A stretch of 27,017 nucleotides of DNA, taken from NCBI GenBank assembly GCA_021151585.1, contig JAGKWX010000023.1:1-27017 (forward strand). The letters run 5' to 3'. The notes under the pieces are model-generated. The model was not told where the DNA came from and ran no database searches. It saw only the letters and a list, made by a program, of their open reading frames with translations. Both the position numbers and the translations under genes were made by a program. Origin of the DNA: Alphaproteobacteria bacterium. GTDB lineage: Bacteria; Pseudomonadota; Gammaproteobacteria; JAGOUN01. The number at the start of each line of letters is the position of its first letter. Position 1 is the first letter of the stretch. Below, one piece after another: positions 15,881 through 24,172 of the stretch.

Positions 15881-17742
15881 TATGAATTCGATGTCAATGC
15901 GTCATTGTGGATTTTAACTTTTGTGTTTGCAACTATCGATTGAGCATATGATAGCAATTCCGCTTGCGCCCACTCATTAACAATAACACTATTATACATG
16001 GCTTTATCTTTTTCAGACACTACCGACGCATTTCCTGGAGTTACTGATAATAGCTGAACAACAGAAAAGTCAGCGTCTTTAATTTTAGCAATATTAGCTT
16101 TCTTAACAGGCAAAACAAAAGCCTGTTGCAAAATTTCATCAGGAACAGATTGACTAAATCGACCAATCGATACTTTAGTAAAAATAATGCCAAAATCTTG
16201 TTGGATTTTTTCAAGTGACATGCCGCCTTCTAGGGCTAGTTTGATTTTTTCAGCACTTTGTTTAGCACGCTGCATTGCACGCTCTTTGATAATTGATGAC
16301 TTAATGGCATTCGAAACTTCTTCGAATGTCTTTTCATGCGCTTGAATACTGTCGGCAACTCTTAATACTAATGCTGTTTTCCCGTGATTTAATTTAATGA
16401 CGTCACTATTGTTCCCTGCAGCCAAAACATCGTCACTAAATGCTGCAGCAACAACTTCAGCATTGGATTGAATACCACGACCGCCGTCATAATTTTGAGG
16501 AAAAAAATCTGTCGCATGCATCTTGACATCAAAATGTTGTGCCAAAGGATTTAATGTATCAGGGTGCTCATAAGACAGGTCAGCCATATCTTCAAGCATT
16601 TGTGCCCACTTTTTATTAGCCTGATCATTAATATAAGCATGTTTTACAGATGATTTTACCTCATAATACTGCTTATTTACTGCCGATTGATGTTGTAATA
16701 ATTGATAGACAACGTAGTGGTTAGGGCTAACTCTAAATGCATTAGTGGTTGCGCCTGGGATAGTTTTTTCAAGAGCGGCTTTAACATCTGCACCGATATT
16801 ACCAACCTTTAACCATATAGCTTGTTGAGCAACATCAGCACCTGACAGGGAAGATAAACCAGATTTTTGTTTCACGGCCTTTGCCACTTGTTCAGAAACA
16901 GCAGCTGCTGAATCTGGAGAATCTACGGTAATAACATTAACCTGCCATTGTTCTGGCTGATCATAACGCGATTCATTTTGTGTATAATAATTGATTAAAT
17001 CTTTTTCTACAGGATGTATGCTCTTTAGCACATCAGTAAAATTAATAACAACATATGAAATTTTTACTTGCTCAGGAGTCATGTAATCTTGTTCATGGTT
17101 TTCATAATATTTTTTCATATCATCAACTGTGACACCAGAAACATCATTCGGATTTGATTTAACAATACCGTACACTATGGTGCGCTTTTGTTTTAATAGG
17201 CTAATGATATTAGATAATTCTTCAGGAGTAGAAAAGCTAGTAATTTTAATACCCTCGCCCCACTGCGCCATCGTCATTCTTGTAGCAAAATCAGCTAAAA
17301 ATTGTTGAGCAGTAATATTATTAGCCATCAAGAAGCGTTTAAATAAAGCGGGAGAAAATTCACCGTTATCTGAAAATAAAGGCACGGACATTAATGCAGC
17401 ATCAATCTGGTGTTGATTAACAGCAAAACCAATTTTTGTAATATATTGCTGAATAGATAGACGCTCAATTAAACCTTTAAGTACCATGTTTTGAGCATAT
17501 TTGCTTTGATCAGGAGTCAAATGAGCAGAATCTAATTGTGAACCTTGTAAAAAGGTACGGTAAGCGGAAGAAAAATTAGCATAAGATATGTCTTCACTAC
17601 CGACAGTTGCGATTGGACCTTTTTCTTGGCCTGCACTAAAGTAGCTACTAATGCCCCACAGCGCAAAAGAAAGAATTAGTAAACTAACAATGATATATGC
17701 AACCCAACTCTGAGTTTTTTCGCGCATGTTCTGAAGAAACAC
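15880..17742 (-). CDS. ppiD: Periplasmic folding chaperone PpiD (SurA-N/parvulin family), degenerate PPIase domain
   Basis: Membrane-anchored periplasmic foldase that works near the Sec translocon. The protein has a short cytoplasmic N-terminus, one membrane helix (about 13-32), then a SurA_N-type domain and a parvulin-like region at about 267-351, and a C-terminal chaperone region. The parvulin region keeps the length and the ending SPNHYVVYQLLQ but lacks the recognisable GGDLGWF-type motif (here QAIWLKVGNIG), so isomerase activity is unlikely. I choose a GTG start at 17742 with GGAG five bases upstream, giving 620 residues and an N-terminus MFLQNMREKTQ like other PpiD proteins; an ATG at 17754 has no ribosome binding site. 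It lies behind tRNA-Asp and is coupled to zapE. Confidence 0.88.
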   Translation of the reverse strand: MFLQNMREKTQSWVAYIIVSLLILSFALWGISSYFSAGQEKGPIATVGSEDISYANFSSAYRTFLQGSQLDSAHLTPDQSKYAQNMVLKGLIERLSIQQYITKIGFAVNQHQIDAALMSVPLFSDNGEFSPALFKRFLMANNITAQQFLADFATRMTMAQWGEGIKITSFSTPEELSNIISLLKQKRTIVYGIVKSNPNDVSGVTVDDMKKYYENHEQDYMTPEQVKISYVVINFTDVLKSIHPVEKDLINYYTQNESRYDQPEQWQVNVITVDSPDSAAAVSEQVAKAVKQKSGLSSLSGADVAQQAIWLKVGNIGADVKAALEKTIPGATTNAFRVSPNHYVVYQLLQHQSAVNKQYYEVKSSVKHAYINDQANKKWAQMLEDMADLSYEHPDTLNPLAQHFDVKMHATDFFPQNYDGGRGIQSNAEVVAAAFSDDVLAAGNNSDVIKLNHGKTALVLRVADSIQAHEKTFEEVSNAIKSSIIKERAMQRAKQSAEKIKLALEGGMSLEKIQQDFGIIFTKVSIGRFSQSVPDEILQQAFVLPVKKANIAKIKDADFSVVQLLSVTPGNASVVSEKDKAMYNSVIVNEWAQAELLSYAQSIVANTKVKIHNDALTSNS

Positions 17743-17789
17743 AACTTCTCCCATCCAGAATCGGTCAAATTCAGCTTACTAATAAATAA

Positions 17790-17866
17790 TGGCGGAGTGG
17801 ACGGGACTCGAACCCGCGACCCCCGGCGTGACAGGCCGGTATTCTAACCAACTGAACTACCACTCC
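17790..17866 (-). tRNA. tRNA-Asp (anticodon GTC)
   Basis: A full cloverleaf of 77 bases including encoded CCA: acceptor GGAGTGG/CCACTCC, discriminator G, D arm TAGTTCAGTTGG, anticodon loop CTGTCAC, T arm GCGGG-TTCGAGT-CCCGT. It follows tRNA-Val by 28 bases on the same strand. Confidence 0.97.
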
Positions 17867-17894
17867 GCAACAAACTTCTATTAACACCAAAAAA

Positions 17895-17970
17895 TGGTGG
17901 GTGCTACAGGGATCGAACCTGTGACCCTCGCCTTGTAAGGGCGATGCTCTACCAGCTGAGCTAAGCACCC
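17895..17970 (-). tRNA. tRNA-Val (anticodon TAC)
   Basis: A 76-base cloverleaf with encoded CCA: acceptor GGGTGCT/AGCACCC, discriminator A, anticodon loop CTTACAA, T loop TTCGATC. It starts 99 bases downstream of hupB; I find no clear separate promoter, so it may be read from the hupB transcript. Confidence 0.97.
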
Positions 17971-18069
17971 GCTCTTGCGTTCAAATCAAAAAACGCATTA
18001 ACGAATTTATATTAATTTAGTTTCGACCATATTAATTAATAATTTATCTACCTAAATCAATACTAACAA

Positions 18070-18348
18070 CTACTTATTCACTTCATCCTTCAAATCTTTA
18101 CCAACTTTAAACCTAACGGCCTTTGTTGAAGGAATCCTCATTATTTCTCCAGTCTGTGGATTTCTGCCATCACGGGCACTACGCTCAACAACAACATAGG
18201 ATCCATGACCAACGATAGCAACTTCTTTATCGTTCTTCAAGCCCTGCTTGATAGCATCAAAAACAGCGTTGACAACTTTGGTACCAAGTACTTTAGTAAG
18301 TCCTTCTACATTATCAACAACGTGGTTGATTAATTCTGTTTTATTCAT
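18070..18348 (-). CDS. hupB: DNA-binding protein HU
   Basis: Nucleoid-associated HU-family protein that bends and wraps DNA as a dimer. The 92-residue product aligns along its whole length with E. coli HU-beta: N-terminal helices from MNKTELINHV, the VGHGSY turn (usually GFGSF/GFGTF), and the DNA-intercalating arm with the RNPQTG signature at 62-67 and KDLKDEVN at the end. The ATG is preceded by AAGGTG. An upstream extension of 19 codons is open but crosses the promoter and resembles nothing. Its position after lon is the usual clpX-lon-hupB order. A sigma-70 promoter overlapped by a 14-bp palindrome lies just upstream. Confidence 0.96.
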   Translation of the reverse strand: MNKTELINHVVDNVEGLTKVLGTKVVNAVFDAIKQGLKNDKEVAIVGHGSYVVVERSARDGRNPQTGEIMRIPSTKAVRFKVGKDLKDEVNK

Positions 18349-18367
18349 CCAATCACCTTCGCTAAAA

Positions 18368-18405
18368 AGGATACGTATCCTAACCCAAAAAAATTCACTA
18401 AGCAA
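18368..18405 (-). promoter_or_regulatory. hupB promoter with overlapping 14-bp palindrome
   Basis: On the minus strand TTGCTT (plus 18400-18405), a 17-base spacer and TAGGAT (plus 18377-18382) form a plausible sigma-70 promoter. The perfect palindrome AGGATACGTATCCT (18368-18381) starts inside the -10 and runs to about the predicted start of transcription, the classical place for a repressor operator. The leader to the ATG would be about 20 bases. Confidence 0.5.
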
Positions 18406-18596
18406 TTCTTTTTATGCATTTTCTAACTTTTATTTCATAATTTATCAAATTTTGAGGCCAGCCAATGCTTTATGTTTGTAACCTGCACAAAAAAACCTTC
18501 AAATAACAACACCACACTTGCGAAATAGATTATGCGATTAAAAGTTACGACACGAGCTTAATACACTGAATTCAACAGCGCAATTATCAATAAATG

Positions 18597-21062
18597 TTAA
18601 TGGGCTCTCGATCTTTTTTGCCTGCCTACCTTCGATTTCTTTAACACTGAAGCGCTTAGCGCGGGCAATTTCTTTTTAGGCGACTTAGCTGACGACACCA
18701 TAGTAACTCGCTGCTCGTACCCTACTAACGCAATATTCAATACTTCGTCTATCCATTTCACCGGATGAATGGATAACTGTTGTCGAATATTTTCAGGAAG
18801 CTCCTGCAAATCTTGACGATTTTGCTCAGGAATGATGACGGTGCGAATATTAGCGCGATGAGCAGCTAGTAATTTTTCTTTGACGCCGCCGATCGCCAAA
18901 ACCTCTCCTCGCAAAGTGATTTCACCTGTCATAGCAACATCCGCTCTAATAGGCAGACCCGCAATAACTGAAATTATGGCTGTGCACATGCCTATGCCAG
19001 CACTTGGACCATCTTTCGGTGTAGCACCTTCTGGAACGTGAATATGAATATCGTTCTTATCAAAAAAGTCTGGCTGCAAATCAAATAACATTAAACGACT
19101 ACGCACAACCGTCATCGCAGCATTAATTGATTCTTGCATAACTTTACCTAAACTACCGGTATACTGTAATTTACCCTTGCCAGGGATCACCGCAGCCTCA
19201 ATACGCAACAAAACGCCACCAACTTCGGTCCAAGCCAAACCACTAAGCTGACCAATTTGATCATACTGATCAGCAGAACCAAAACGATAACGCTTAACGC
19301 CTAAATATTTTTCCAAACAATCAGGAGTAATAATAATTTTTTTGCGCTTTTTGACCTGTGTAAGCAATAATTCTTTTACCACTTTACGGCAAATTTTAGA
19401 TATTTCTCGCTCTAAACTTCTTACGCCAGCTTCTTGCGTATAATAACGAATAATATCTAACATCGCAGAGCGTTCGATTTCAAGCTCGGTTTGTTTCAAA
19501 CCATTTTGCTCCACCTGTTTCGCATACAAATGCTGCATCGCTATATTTAATTTTTCATCTTCTGTGTATCCCGAAAGACGAATAATTTCCATACGGTCTT
19601 TTAAGGCAGATGGGATATTTAAAGAATTGGCTGTGGCAACAAACATCACTTCCGACAGATCATAGTCAACCTCAAGGTAATGATCATTGAAAGTAGCGTT
19701 TTGCTCAGGATCCAAAACCTCTAATAAAGCCGAAGCAGGATCGCCTCGCATATCCATTGCCATTTTATCAATTTCATCTAGCAAGAAGAAAGCATTTTTC
19801 ACACCCACCTTAGATAGCTTTTGAATGATTTTTCCAGGCAAAGCACCTATATAGGTACGACGGTGGCCACGAATCTCAGCTTCGTCACGAACACCACCCA
19901 AGGATAGGCGAATGTATTCACGACCAGTGGCATTAGCAATCGACCGCCCTAGCGATGTTTTACCAACTCCAGGAGGACCGACCAAGCACAAAATGGGCCC
20001 TTTTAATTTTTTAACTCGCTCTTGCACAGCTAAATACTCAAGAATACGATCTTTAACACGCTCGAGACCATAATGCTCTTGATCAAGTAAGGCCTGTGCT
20101 TTAGATAAATCATGTTTCAACTTTGATTTCTTTGCCCAAGGCACGTCTAACATAACATCTAAATAGTTTCGCGAAACAGTGGCTTCTGCCGACATCGGAG
20201 GCATCATTTTCAACTTTCGCATTTCGACCATGCACTTATCTAATGCTTCTTTAGTCATGCCAGATTGTTGAATTTTTTTCTCTAGGTTTTCGTGTTCATT
20301 TGGATTATCTTGTAATTCACCGAGCTCATTTTGAATTGCCTTAATTTGCTCGTTCAAATAATATTCACGCTGACTTTTTTCCATTTGACGCTTAACACGC
20401 CCTTTGAGTCTTTTTTCTATATTCACCAAATCAATTTCTTCTTGAATTGCTAGAATAAGTTTTTCTAAGCGTTGTCCAACATCTGTTATTTCAAGCAGCG
20501 CTTGTTTCTTCTCAATACTCATAGGAAGATGCGAAGCGATGACATCGACTAGCTTTTCAACTTCGTGAATCGCTTCAACTGGGGATAAAATTTCCACAGG
20601 AATTCGTTTATTTAATTTGACGAATTCTTCAAATTCAGACTTGACTGTACGCATCAAGACTTCAATTTCCGCAGGGTTGCGAGTAAATTCGGATGTTACC
20701 TGCTCAACTTCAGCAAAATAACAGTCATTATCTTTATGCAGTGTAATAATTTTGGCACGTCTTTCACCCTCAATTAAAACCTTAATTGTGCCATCTGGCA
20801 ACCTTAGCAGCTGCAAAATATTGGCTAAAATACCGTGTGAATACAAATCATGTTGCTCAGGGGATTCAACCGCGGCATCTTTTTGAGTTACTAAAAATAA
20901 GGGTTTATTATGCGTTTGCGCTTCTTCAATTGCTCGAATTGAAGCACCACGACCAACAAACAAAGGAATAACCATAAAAGGAAAAATGACAACATCGCGC
21001 AAAGCGACTACCGGATACAATTGTGAATCTATATCAATATTTGAAGGAACAAATTTTTTCAT
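18597..21062 (-). CDS. lon: ATP-dependent protease Lon
   Basis: Soluble AAA+ serine protease degrading misfolded and short-lived regulatory proteins. The 821-residue LonA has the N-terminal substrate domain (LYPVVALRDVVIFP at 15-28), a coiled-coil region, Walker A GPPGVGKT at 362-369, Walker B LLDEID at 427-432, and the protease domain with the Ser687 (PKDGPSAG)/Lys730 (GGVKEK) dyad. It is longer than E. coli Lon (784) because of a basic C-terminal tail (about 790-821) rich in Lys, Arg and Ser. AGGA lies eight bases before the ATG. It starts 26 bases after clpX, and no heat-shock promoter is seen in that gap or the end of clpX. The 248 bases after it hold the hupB promoter but no clear terminator. 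Confidence 0.98.
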   Translation of the reverse strand: MKKFVPSNIDIDSQLYPVVALRDVVIFPFMVIPLFVGRGASIRAIEEAQTHNKPLFLVTQKDAAVESPEQHDLYSHGILANILQLLRLPDGTIKVLIEGERRAKIITLHKDNDCYFAEVEQVTSEFTRNPAEIEVLMRTVKSEFEEFVKLNKRIPVEILSPVEAIHEVEKLVDVIASHLPMSIEKKQALLEITDVGQRLEKLILAIQEEIDLVNIEKRLKGRVKRQMEKSQREYYLNEQIKAIQNELGELQDNPNEHENLEKKIQQSGMTKEALDKCMVEMRKLKMMPPMSAEATVSRNYLDVMLDVPWAKKSKLKHDLSKAQALLDQEHYGLERVKDRILEYLAVQERVKKLKGPILCLVGPPGVGKTSLGRSIANATGREYIRLSLGGVRDEAEIRGHRRTYIGALPGKIIQKLSKVGVKNAFFLLDEIDKMAMDMRGDPASALLEVLDPEQNATFNDHYLEVDYDLSEVMFVATANSLNIPSALKDRMEIIRLSGYTEDEKLNIAMQHLYAKQVEQNGLKQTELEIERSAMLDIIRYYTQEAGVRSLEREISKICRKVVKELLLTQVKKRKKIIITPDCLEKYLGVKRYRFGSADQYDQIGQLSGLAWTEVGGVLLRIEAAVIPGKGKLQYTGSLGKVMQESINAAMTVVRSRLMLFDLQPDFFDKNDIHIHVPEGATPKDGPSAGIGMCTAIISVIAGLPIRADVAMTGEITLRGEVLAIGGVKEKLLAAHRANIRTVIIPEQNRQDLQELPENIRQQLSIHPVKWIDEVLNIALVGYEQRVTMVSSAKSPKKKLPALSASVLKKSKVGRQKRSRAH

Positions 21063-21088
21063 GCTTGTTATCCTGCTTGCAAAGCTAT

Positions 21089-22348
21089 TTACTTTGCATC
21101 ATTAAAAACAAATTCCGGATGTTGATTATCAATAACCGCCTGTTCGTTAACAATCACTTTTTCTACGTTTTCAGCTGACGGAATTTGATACATGCTATCT
21201 AATAAGACATTTTCCATAATAGAACGCAAGCCTCGAGCACCAGTTCTTCGCTCAAGACTCTTCTTGGCCACAGCAACCAATGCTTCAGGAGTAAACTCCA
21301 AACCAACGTTTTCCATGGAGAATAATTCTTGATACTGTTTTAATAAAGCATTTTTTGGCTCCGTCAAAACACGAACTAAACTTGCTTCATCCAGTTCTTC
21401 CAAAGTGGCAATTAAAGGTAAGCGGCCTACAAATTCAGGAATTAAACCAAACTTTACCAAGTCAGATGGCTCGACTTTTTTAACTAACTCATTGCGAGAC
21501 TCTTGTTTGGTTTTGCTCTTAATATTTGCACCAAAACCCATGGCCGCTTCTTGAGTACGCTGTAATACAATGTTCTCTACACCATCAAATGCGCCGCCGC
21601 AAATAAATAAAATATTAGAAGTATCCACTTGAATCAATTCTTGTTGAGGATGCTTTCTTCCTCCCTTAGGGGCAACAGATGCCATAGTTCCTTCTATTAA
21701 TTTCAATAAAGCTTGTTGCACGCCCTCACCAGAGACATCACGAGTGATAGAAGGATTTTCTGATTTACGAGAAATTTTATCAATCTCATCGATATAAATG
21801 ATACCCATTTGAGCTTGCTCTATATCATGATTCGCTTTTTGTAACAATTTATGAACTACGTTTTCAACATCTTCACCGACATAACCAGCTTCAGTTAACG
21901 TTGTCGCATCTGCAATAGCAAAAGGTACTTTTAACGTACGCGCTAAAGTCTCAGCCAATAATGTTTTTCCTGAACCAGTCGGCCCAATCAACAAAATGTT
22001 AGTTTTGGATAATTCAACACCGTCTTTTTCCGGATTAAGCGCCTGTTTTGCCGCTTTGTTTGCCCGCAAACGTTTGTAATGATTATAGACCGAAACTGAA
22101 AGAACTTTCTTTGCTTGCTCTTGCCCAATAACATACTCATCAAGAGCTTTATGGATTTCAATAGGAGTTGGTAATTTTTCAGAAGGCTCTAATGCCTCAG
22201 CAGATAGCTCAGCAAGTAAAACACCTTCGCAAGTTTTTACACATTCATTACAGATAGTAACTTTCGGGCCGGCAATTAATTTTTTAACTTGGTCTTTCGG
22301 TTTTCCACAAAAGGAACACTGTAGATGTTCATCTTTTCCACTGGCCAT
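21089..22348 (-). CDS. clpX: ClpXP protease ATPase subunit ClpX
   Basis: AAA+ unfoldase that recognises tagged substrates such as ssrA-tagged proteins and feeds them to ClpP. The 419-residue protein has the N-terminal zinc-binding domain (Cys11, 14, 33, 36: CSFCGK and CNECVKTC), Walker A GPTGSGKT, Walker B IIYIDEIDKI, and the RKHPQQE and ERRTGARGLRSIME stretches typical of the family. The ATG at 22348 is chosen because GAGGAG lies seven bases upstream and the protein then starts MASGKDE as in relatives; an open extension of 16 codons would run into clpP. It follows clpP by 16 bases, indicating one operon. Confidence 0.98.
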   Translation of the reverse strand: MASGKDEHLQCSFCGKPKDQVKKLIAGPKVTICNECVKTCEGVLLAELSAEALEPSEKLPTPIEIHKALDEYVIGQEQAKKVLSVSVYNHYKRLRANKAAKQALNPEKDGVELSKTNILLIGPTGSGKTLLAETLARTLKVPFAIADATTLTEAGYVGEDVENVVHKLLQKANHDIEQAQMGIIYIDEIDKISRKSENPSITRDVSGEGVQQALLKLIEGTMASVAPKGGRKHPQQELIQVDTSNILFICGGAFDGVENIVLQRTQEAAMGFGANIKSKTKQESRNELVKKVEPSDLVKFGLIPEFVGRLPLIATLEELDEASLVRVLTEPKNALLKQYQELFSMENVGLEFTPEALVAVAKKSLERRTGARGLRSIMENVLLDSMYQIPSAENVEKVIVNEQAVIDNQHPEFVFNDAK

Positions 22349-22364
22349 TATCTGCTCCTCGCGA

Positions 22365-22982
22365 CTAGATTGTGCGTTTCTCAAATATACGGTCAACTAG
22401 ACCATATTCAACAGCTTGTTGCGCGCTCAAGAAATAATCACGATCAGTATCCTGAACGACTTTTTCATAAGGCTGTTTAGTATGTTTAGCTAAAATTTCA
22501 TTCAACGTTCTTTTTACTTTTTGCGTTTCCTCAGCATGGATCATAATATCTGATGCCTGGCCCTGAAAACCACCTAATGGTTGATGAATCATAACGCGCG
22601 AATTTGGCAAACAAAAACGTTTACCATGTTCACCTCCGGCCAACAAAACTGCACCCATACTTGCTGCCTGCCCTAAACAAACAGTTGATACAGGGGCTGT
22701 AATAAATTGCATAGTATCGTAAATCGCCAAGCCAGCAGTAACCACACCACCCGGTGAGTTAATGTAAAGATGAATTTCTTTTTCAGGATTTTCTGACTCT
22801 AAAAACAAGAGCTGTGCGACAATTAAATTTGCCATATGATCTTCAACCTGACCGACACAAAAAATCACCCGCTCTTTTAACATGCGCGAGAAAATATCAA
22901 ATGAACGCTCACCACGTGAGGTTTGCTCAATGACCATAGGGACTAAGGCTGATATAATTTGTTGGTGTAGCTCTGAATTCAT
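22365..22982 (-). CDS. clpP: ATP-dependent Clp protease proteolytic subunit ClpP
   Basis: Serine peptidase that forms the double-heptamer chamber of ClpXP. The 205-residue protein carries the catalytic triad Ser108 (GQAASMG), His133 (MIHQPLGG) and Asp182 (DRDYFLSA); length matches E. coli (207). AAGGA lies seven bases before the ATG. It stands between tig (65 bases upstream) and clpX (16 bases downstream). The gap to tig contains a perfect 9-bp inverted repeat. Confidence 0.98.
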   Translation of the reverse strand: MNSELHQQIISALVPMVIEQTSRGERSFDIFSRMLKERVIFCVGQVEDHMANLIVAQLLFLESENPEKEIHLYINSPGGVVTAGLAIYDTMQFITAPVSTVCLGQAASMGAVLLAGGEHGKRFCLPNSRVMIHQPLGGFQGQASDIMIHAEETQKVKRTLNEILAKHTKQPYEKVVQDTDRDYFLSAQQAVEYGLVDRIFEKRTI

Positions 22983-23005
22983 TGTTATATCCTTTAGTTA
23001 TGTAT

Positions 23006-23040
23006 CATGTCATGACAGCAGAGGCCGGCAGCATGACATG
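23006..23040. repeat. Inverted repeat between tig and clpP
   Basis: CATGTCATG (23006-23014) and CATGACATG (23032-23040) are perfect inverted 9-mers around a 17-base GC-richer loop that contains GCCGGC. There is no T run on either side, so it is not an ordinary intrinsic terminator. The shared ATGTCATGC end recalls the element between dnaK and dnaJ. Confidence 0.55.
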
Positions 23041-23047
23041 GCTCTAA

Positions 23048-24106
23048 TCAATTAGCATGCTTAGGCTGTTCCATCAACTCGTGATAGCTGACCTGTTGCT
23101 CGACTATCTGTGCTTGTTCTAACACTTTATCAATGAGTGCATCTTCACGGACTTGAGCGCGAATATTGCTAAGTTGCTGTTTATCGTTACTCAACCACTC
23201 AATTGCTTGACCCGCATTATCATACATTGTTGCCATATCACGAATACGCTCATCAATTTTATCTTGTGTAGCTTCTACATTTAATTTTTCTAAAATTTCT
23301 GAGAACAGCAAGCCGGTGCGCACATTTTTAAGCGCAGCTTCTTTAAATATATCTAATGGAATTTCAGGCAACTTCATTTTAGAACCCATCTGTCTAAAAT
23401 AACGTTTACTATCTTCACGCAGCCTTTCAGCTTCTTGTGTTACTAGGGCTTCAGGAATATCAAATTCATGGGCTGCAAGCAATTGTTCAATGACGTTAGC
23501 TTTTACTTTATTTTTCAAAGTATATTTCAATTCACGGTCAAGATTTTTACGAACTTCTTGCTTCAACTCTTCTACACCACCTTGCACACCTAAACTTGCA
23601 ATAAATTCTTCAGTTAGTTCAGGAAGTTGTTTTTCACCACTTTCTGTTTTTATCGCACGTTGTTCACGGACACGTTCAATCGCTTGGTCAACATCAGCAT
23701 CTTGCAATGATGCAACTGGCTTATTGATAGTTAAGGTTGAAAATTCTTTTACAGTGATCTCAGGAAAAACATCAAATTCCGCAGTAAAGACAAAAGGCTG
23801 ATCTTTTGCTATTTTTTCATCAGCCGGGGTTACTGTTGGCGCACCAGCTGGAATAATATTTGCTTCTTTTAAAGCAGCGGAATAGACCTGATTAATTAAC
23901 TCATTTAAAGCATCTGCGTAGACTGAATCACCATAACGATCTTGAATTACTTTTACTGGAACTTTACCGCGACGAAAACCATCGATACGTACTTTGGCCG
24001 CCAAATCTTTTAACCGCTTTTGCATTTCTTGATGGATAGCTTCAGCAGAAACCGTTAATGACACTTTACGTTTAATACCACCTAAATTCTCAATAGATAC
24101 TGCCAT
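23048..24106 (-). CDS. tig: Trigger factor lacking the FKBP-type PPIase domain
   Basis: Ribosome-bound chaperone that meets nascent chains at the exit tunnel. The 352-residue protein has the N-terminal ribosome-binding domain with the signature GFRRGKVP at 43-50, then passes from DADVDQAIERVREQRA (about 136-151) straight to KQLPELTEEFIASLGV (159-174), the first segment after the FKBP domain in E. coli. The roughly 85-residue PPIase domain (E. coli about 151-243) is therefore missing in frame, while the C-terminal chaperone arms are complete and end near YHELMEQ. The ATG at 24106 has AGGG eight bases upstream; the 31 upstream in-frame codons run into tRNA-Leu and are rejected. clpP follows. 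An intrinsic terminator ends 14 bases before the start codon. Confidence 0.95.
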   Translation of the reverse strand: MAVSIENLGGIKRKVSLTVSAEAIHQEMQKRLKDLAAKVRIDGFRRGKVPVKVIQDRYGDSVYADALNELINQVYSAALKEANIIPAGAPTVTPADEKIAKDQPFVFTAEFDVFPEITVKEFSTLTINKPVASLQDADVDQAIERVREQRAIKTESGEKQLPELTEEFIASLGVQGGVEELKQEVRKNLDRELKYTLKNKVKANVIEQLLAAHEFDIPEALVTQEAERLREDSKRYFRQMGSKMKLPEIPLDIFKEAALKNVRTGLLFSEILEKLNVEATQDKIDERIRDMATMYDNAGQAIEWLSNDKQQLSNIRAQVREDALIDKVLEQAQIVEQQVSYHELMEQPKHAN

Positions 24107-24120
24107 TGTATTCACCCTGC

Positions 24121-24149
24121 AAAAAAACAAAATCCGCCTAAAAGCGGAT
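24121..24149 (-). terminator. Intrinsic terminator between tRNA-Leu and tig
   Basis: On the minus strand ATCCGC pairs perfectly with GCGGAT around a six-base loop (plus 24132-24149), immediately followed by TTTG and seven T (plus 24121-24131). It would end the tRNA operon, but it lies just 14 bases upstream of the tig ATG and next to its ribosome binding site. Confidence 0.75.
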
Positions 24150-24172
24150 GATGATATGATTTTATTTAAAAC

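Noticed and set aside
17771..17968. 65-codon minus-strand open frame over tRNA-Asp and tRNA-Val
   Set aside because: It lies over both tRNA genes and has no protein features.
22349..22396. Upstream extension of ClpX by 16 codons
   Set aside because: It would overlap clpP, while the ATG at 22348 has GAGGAG seven bases before it.
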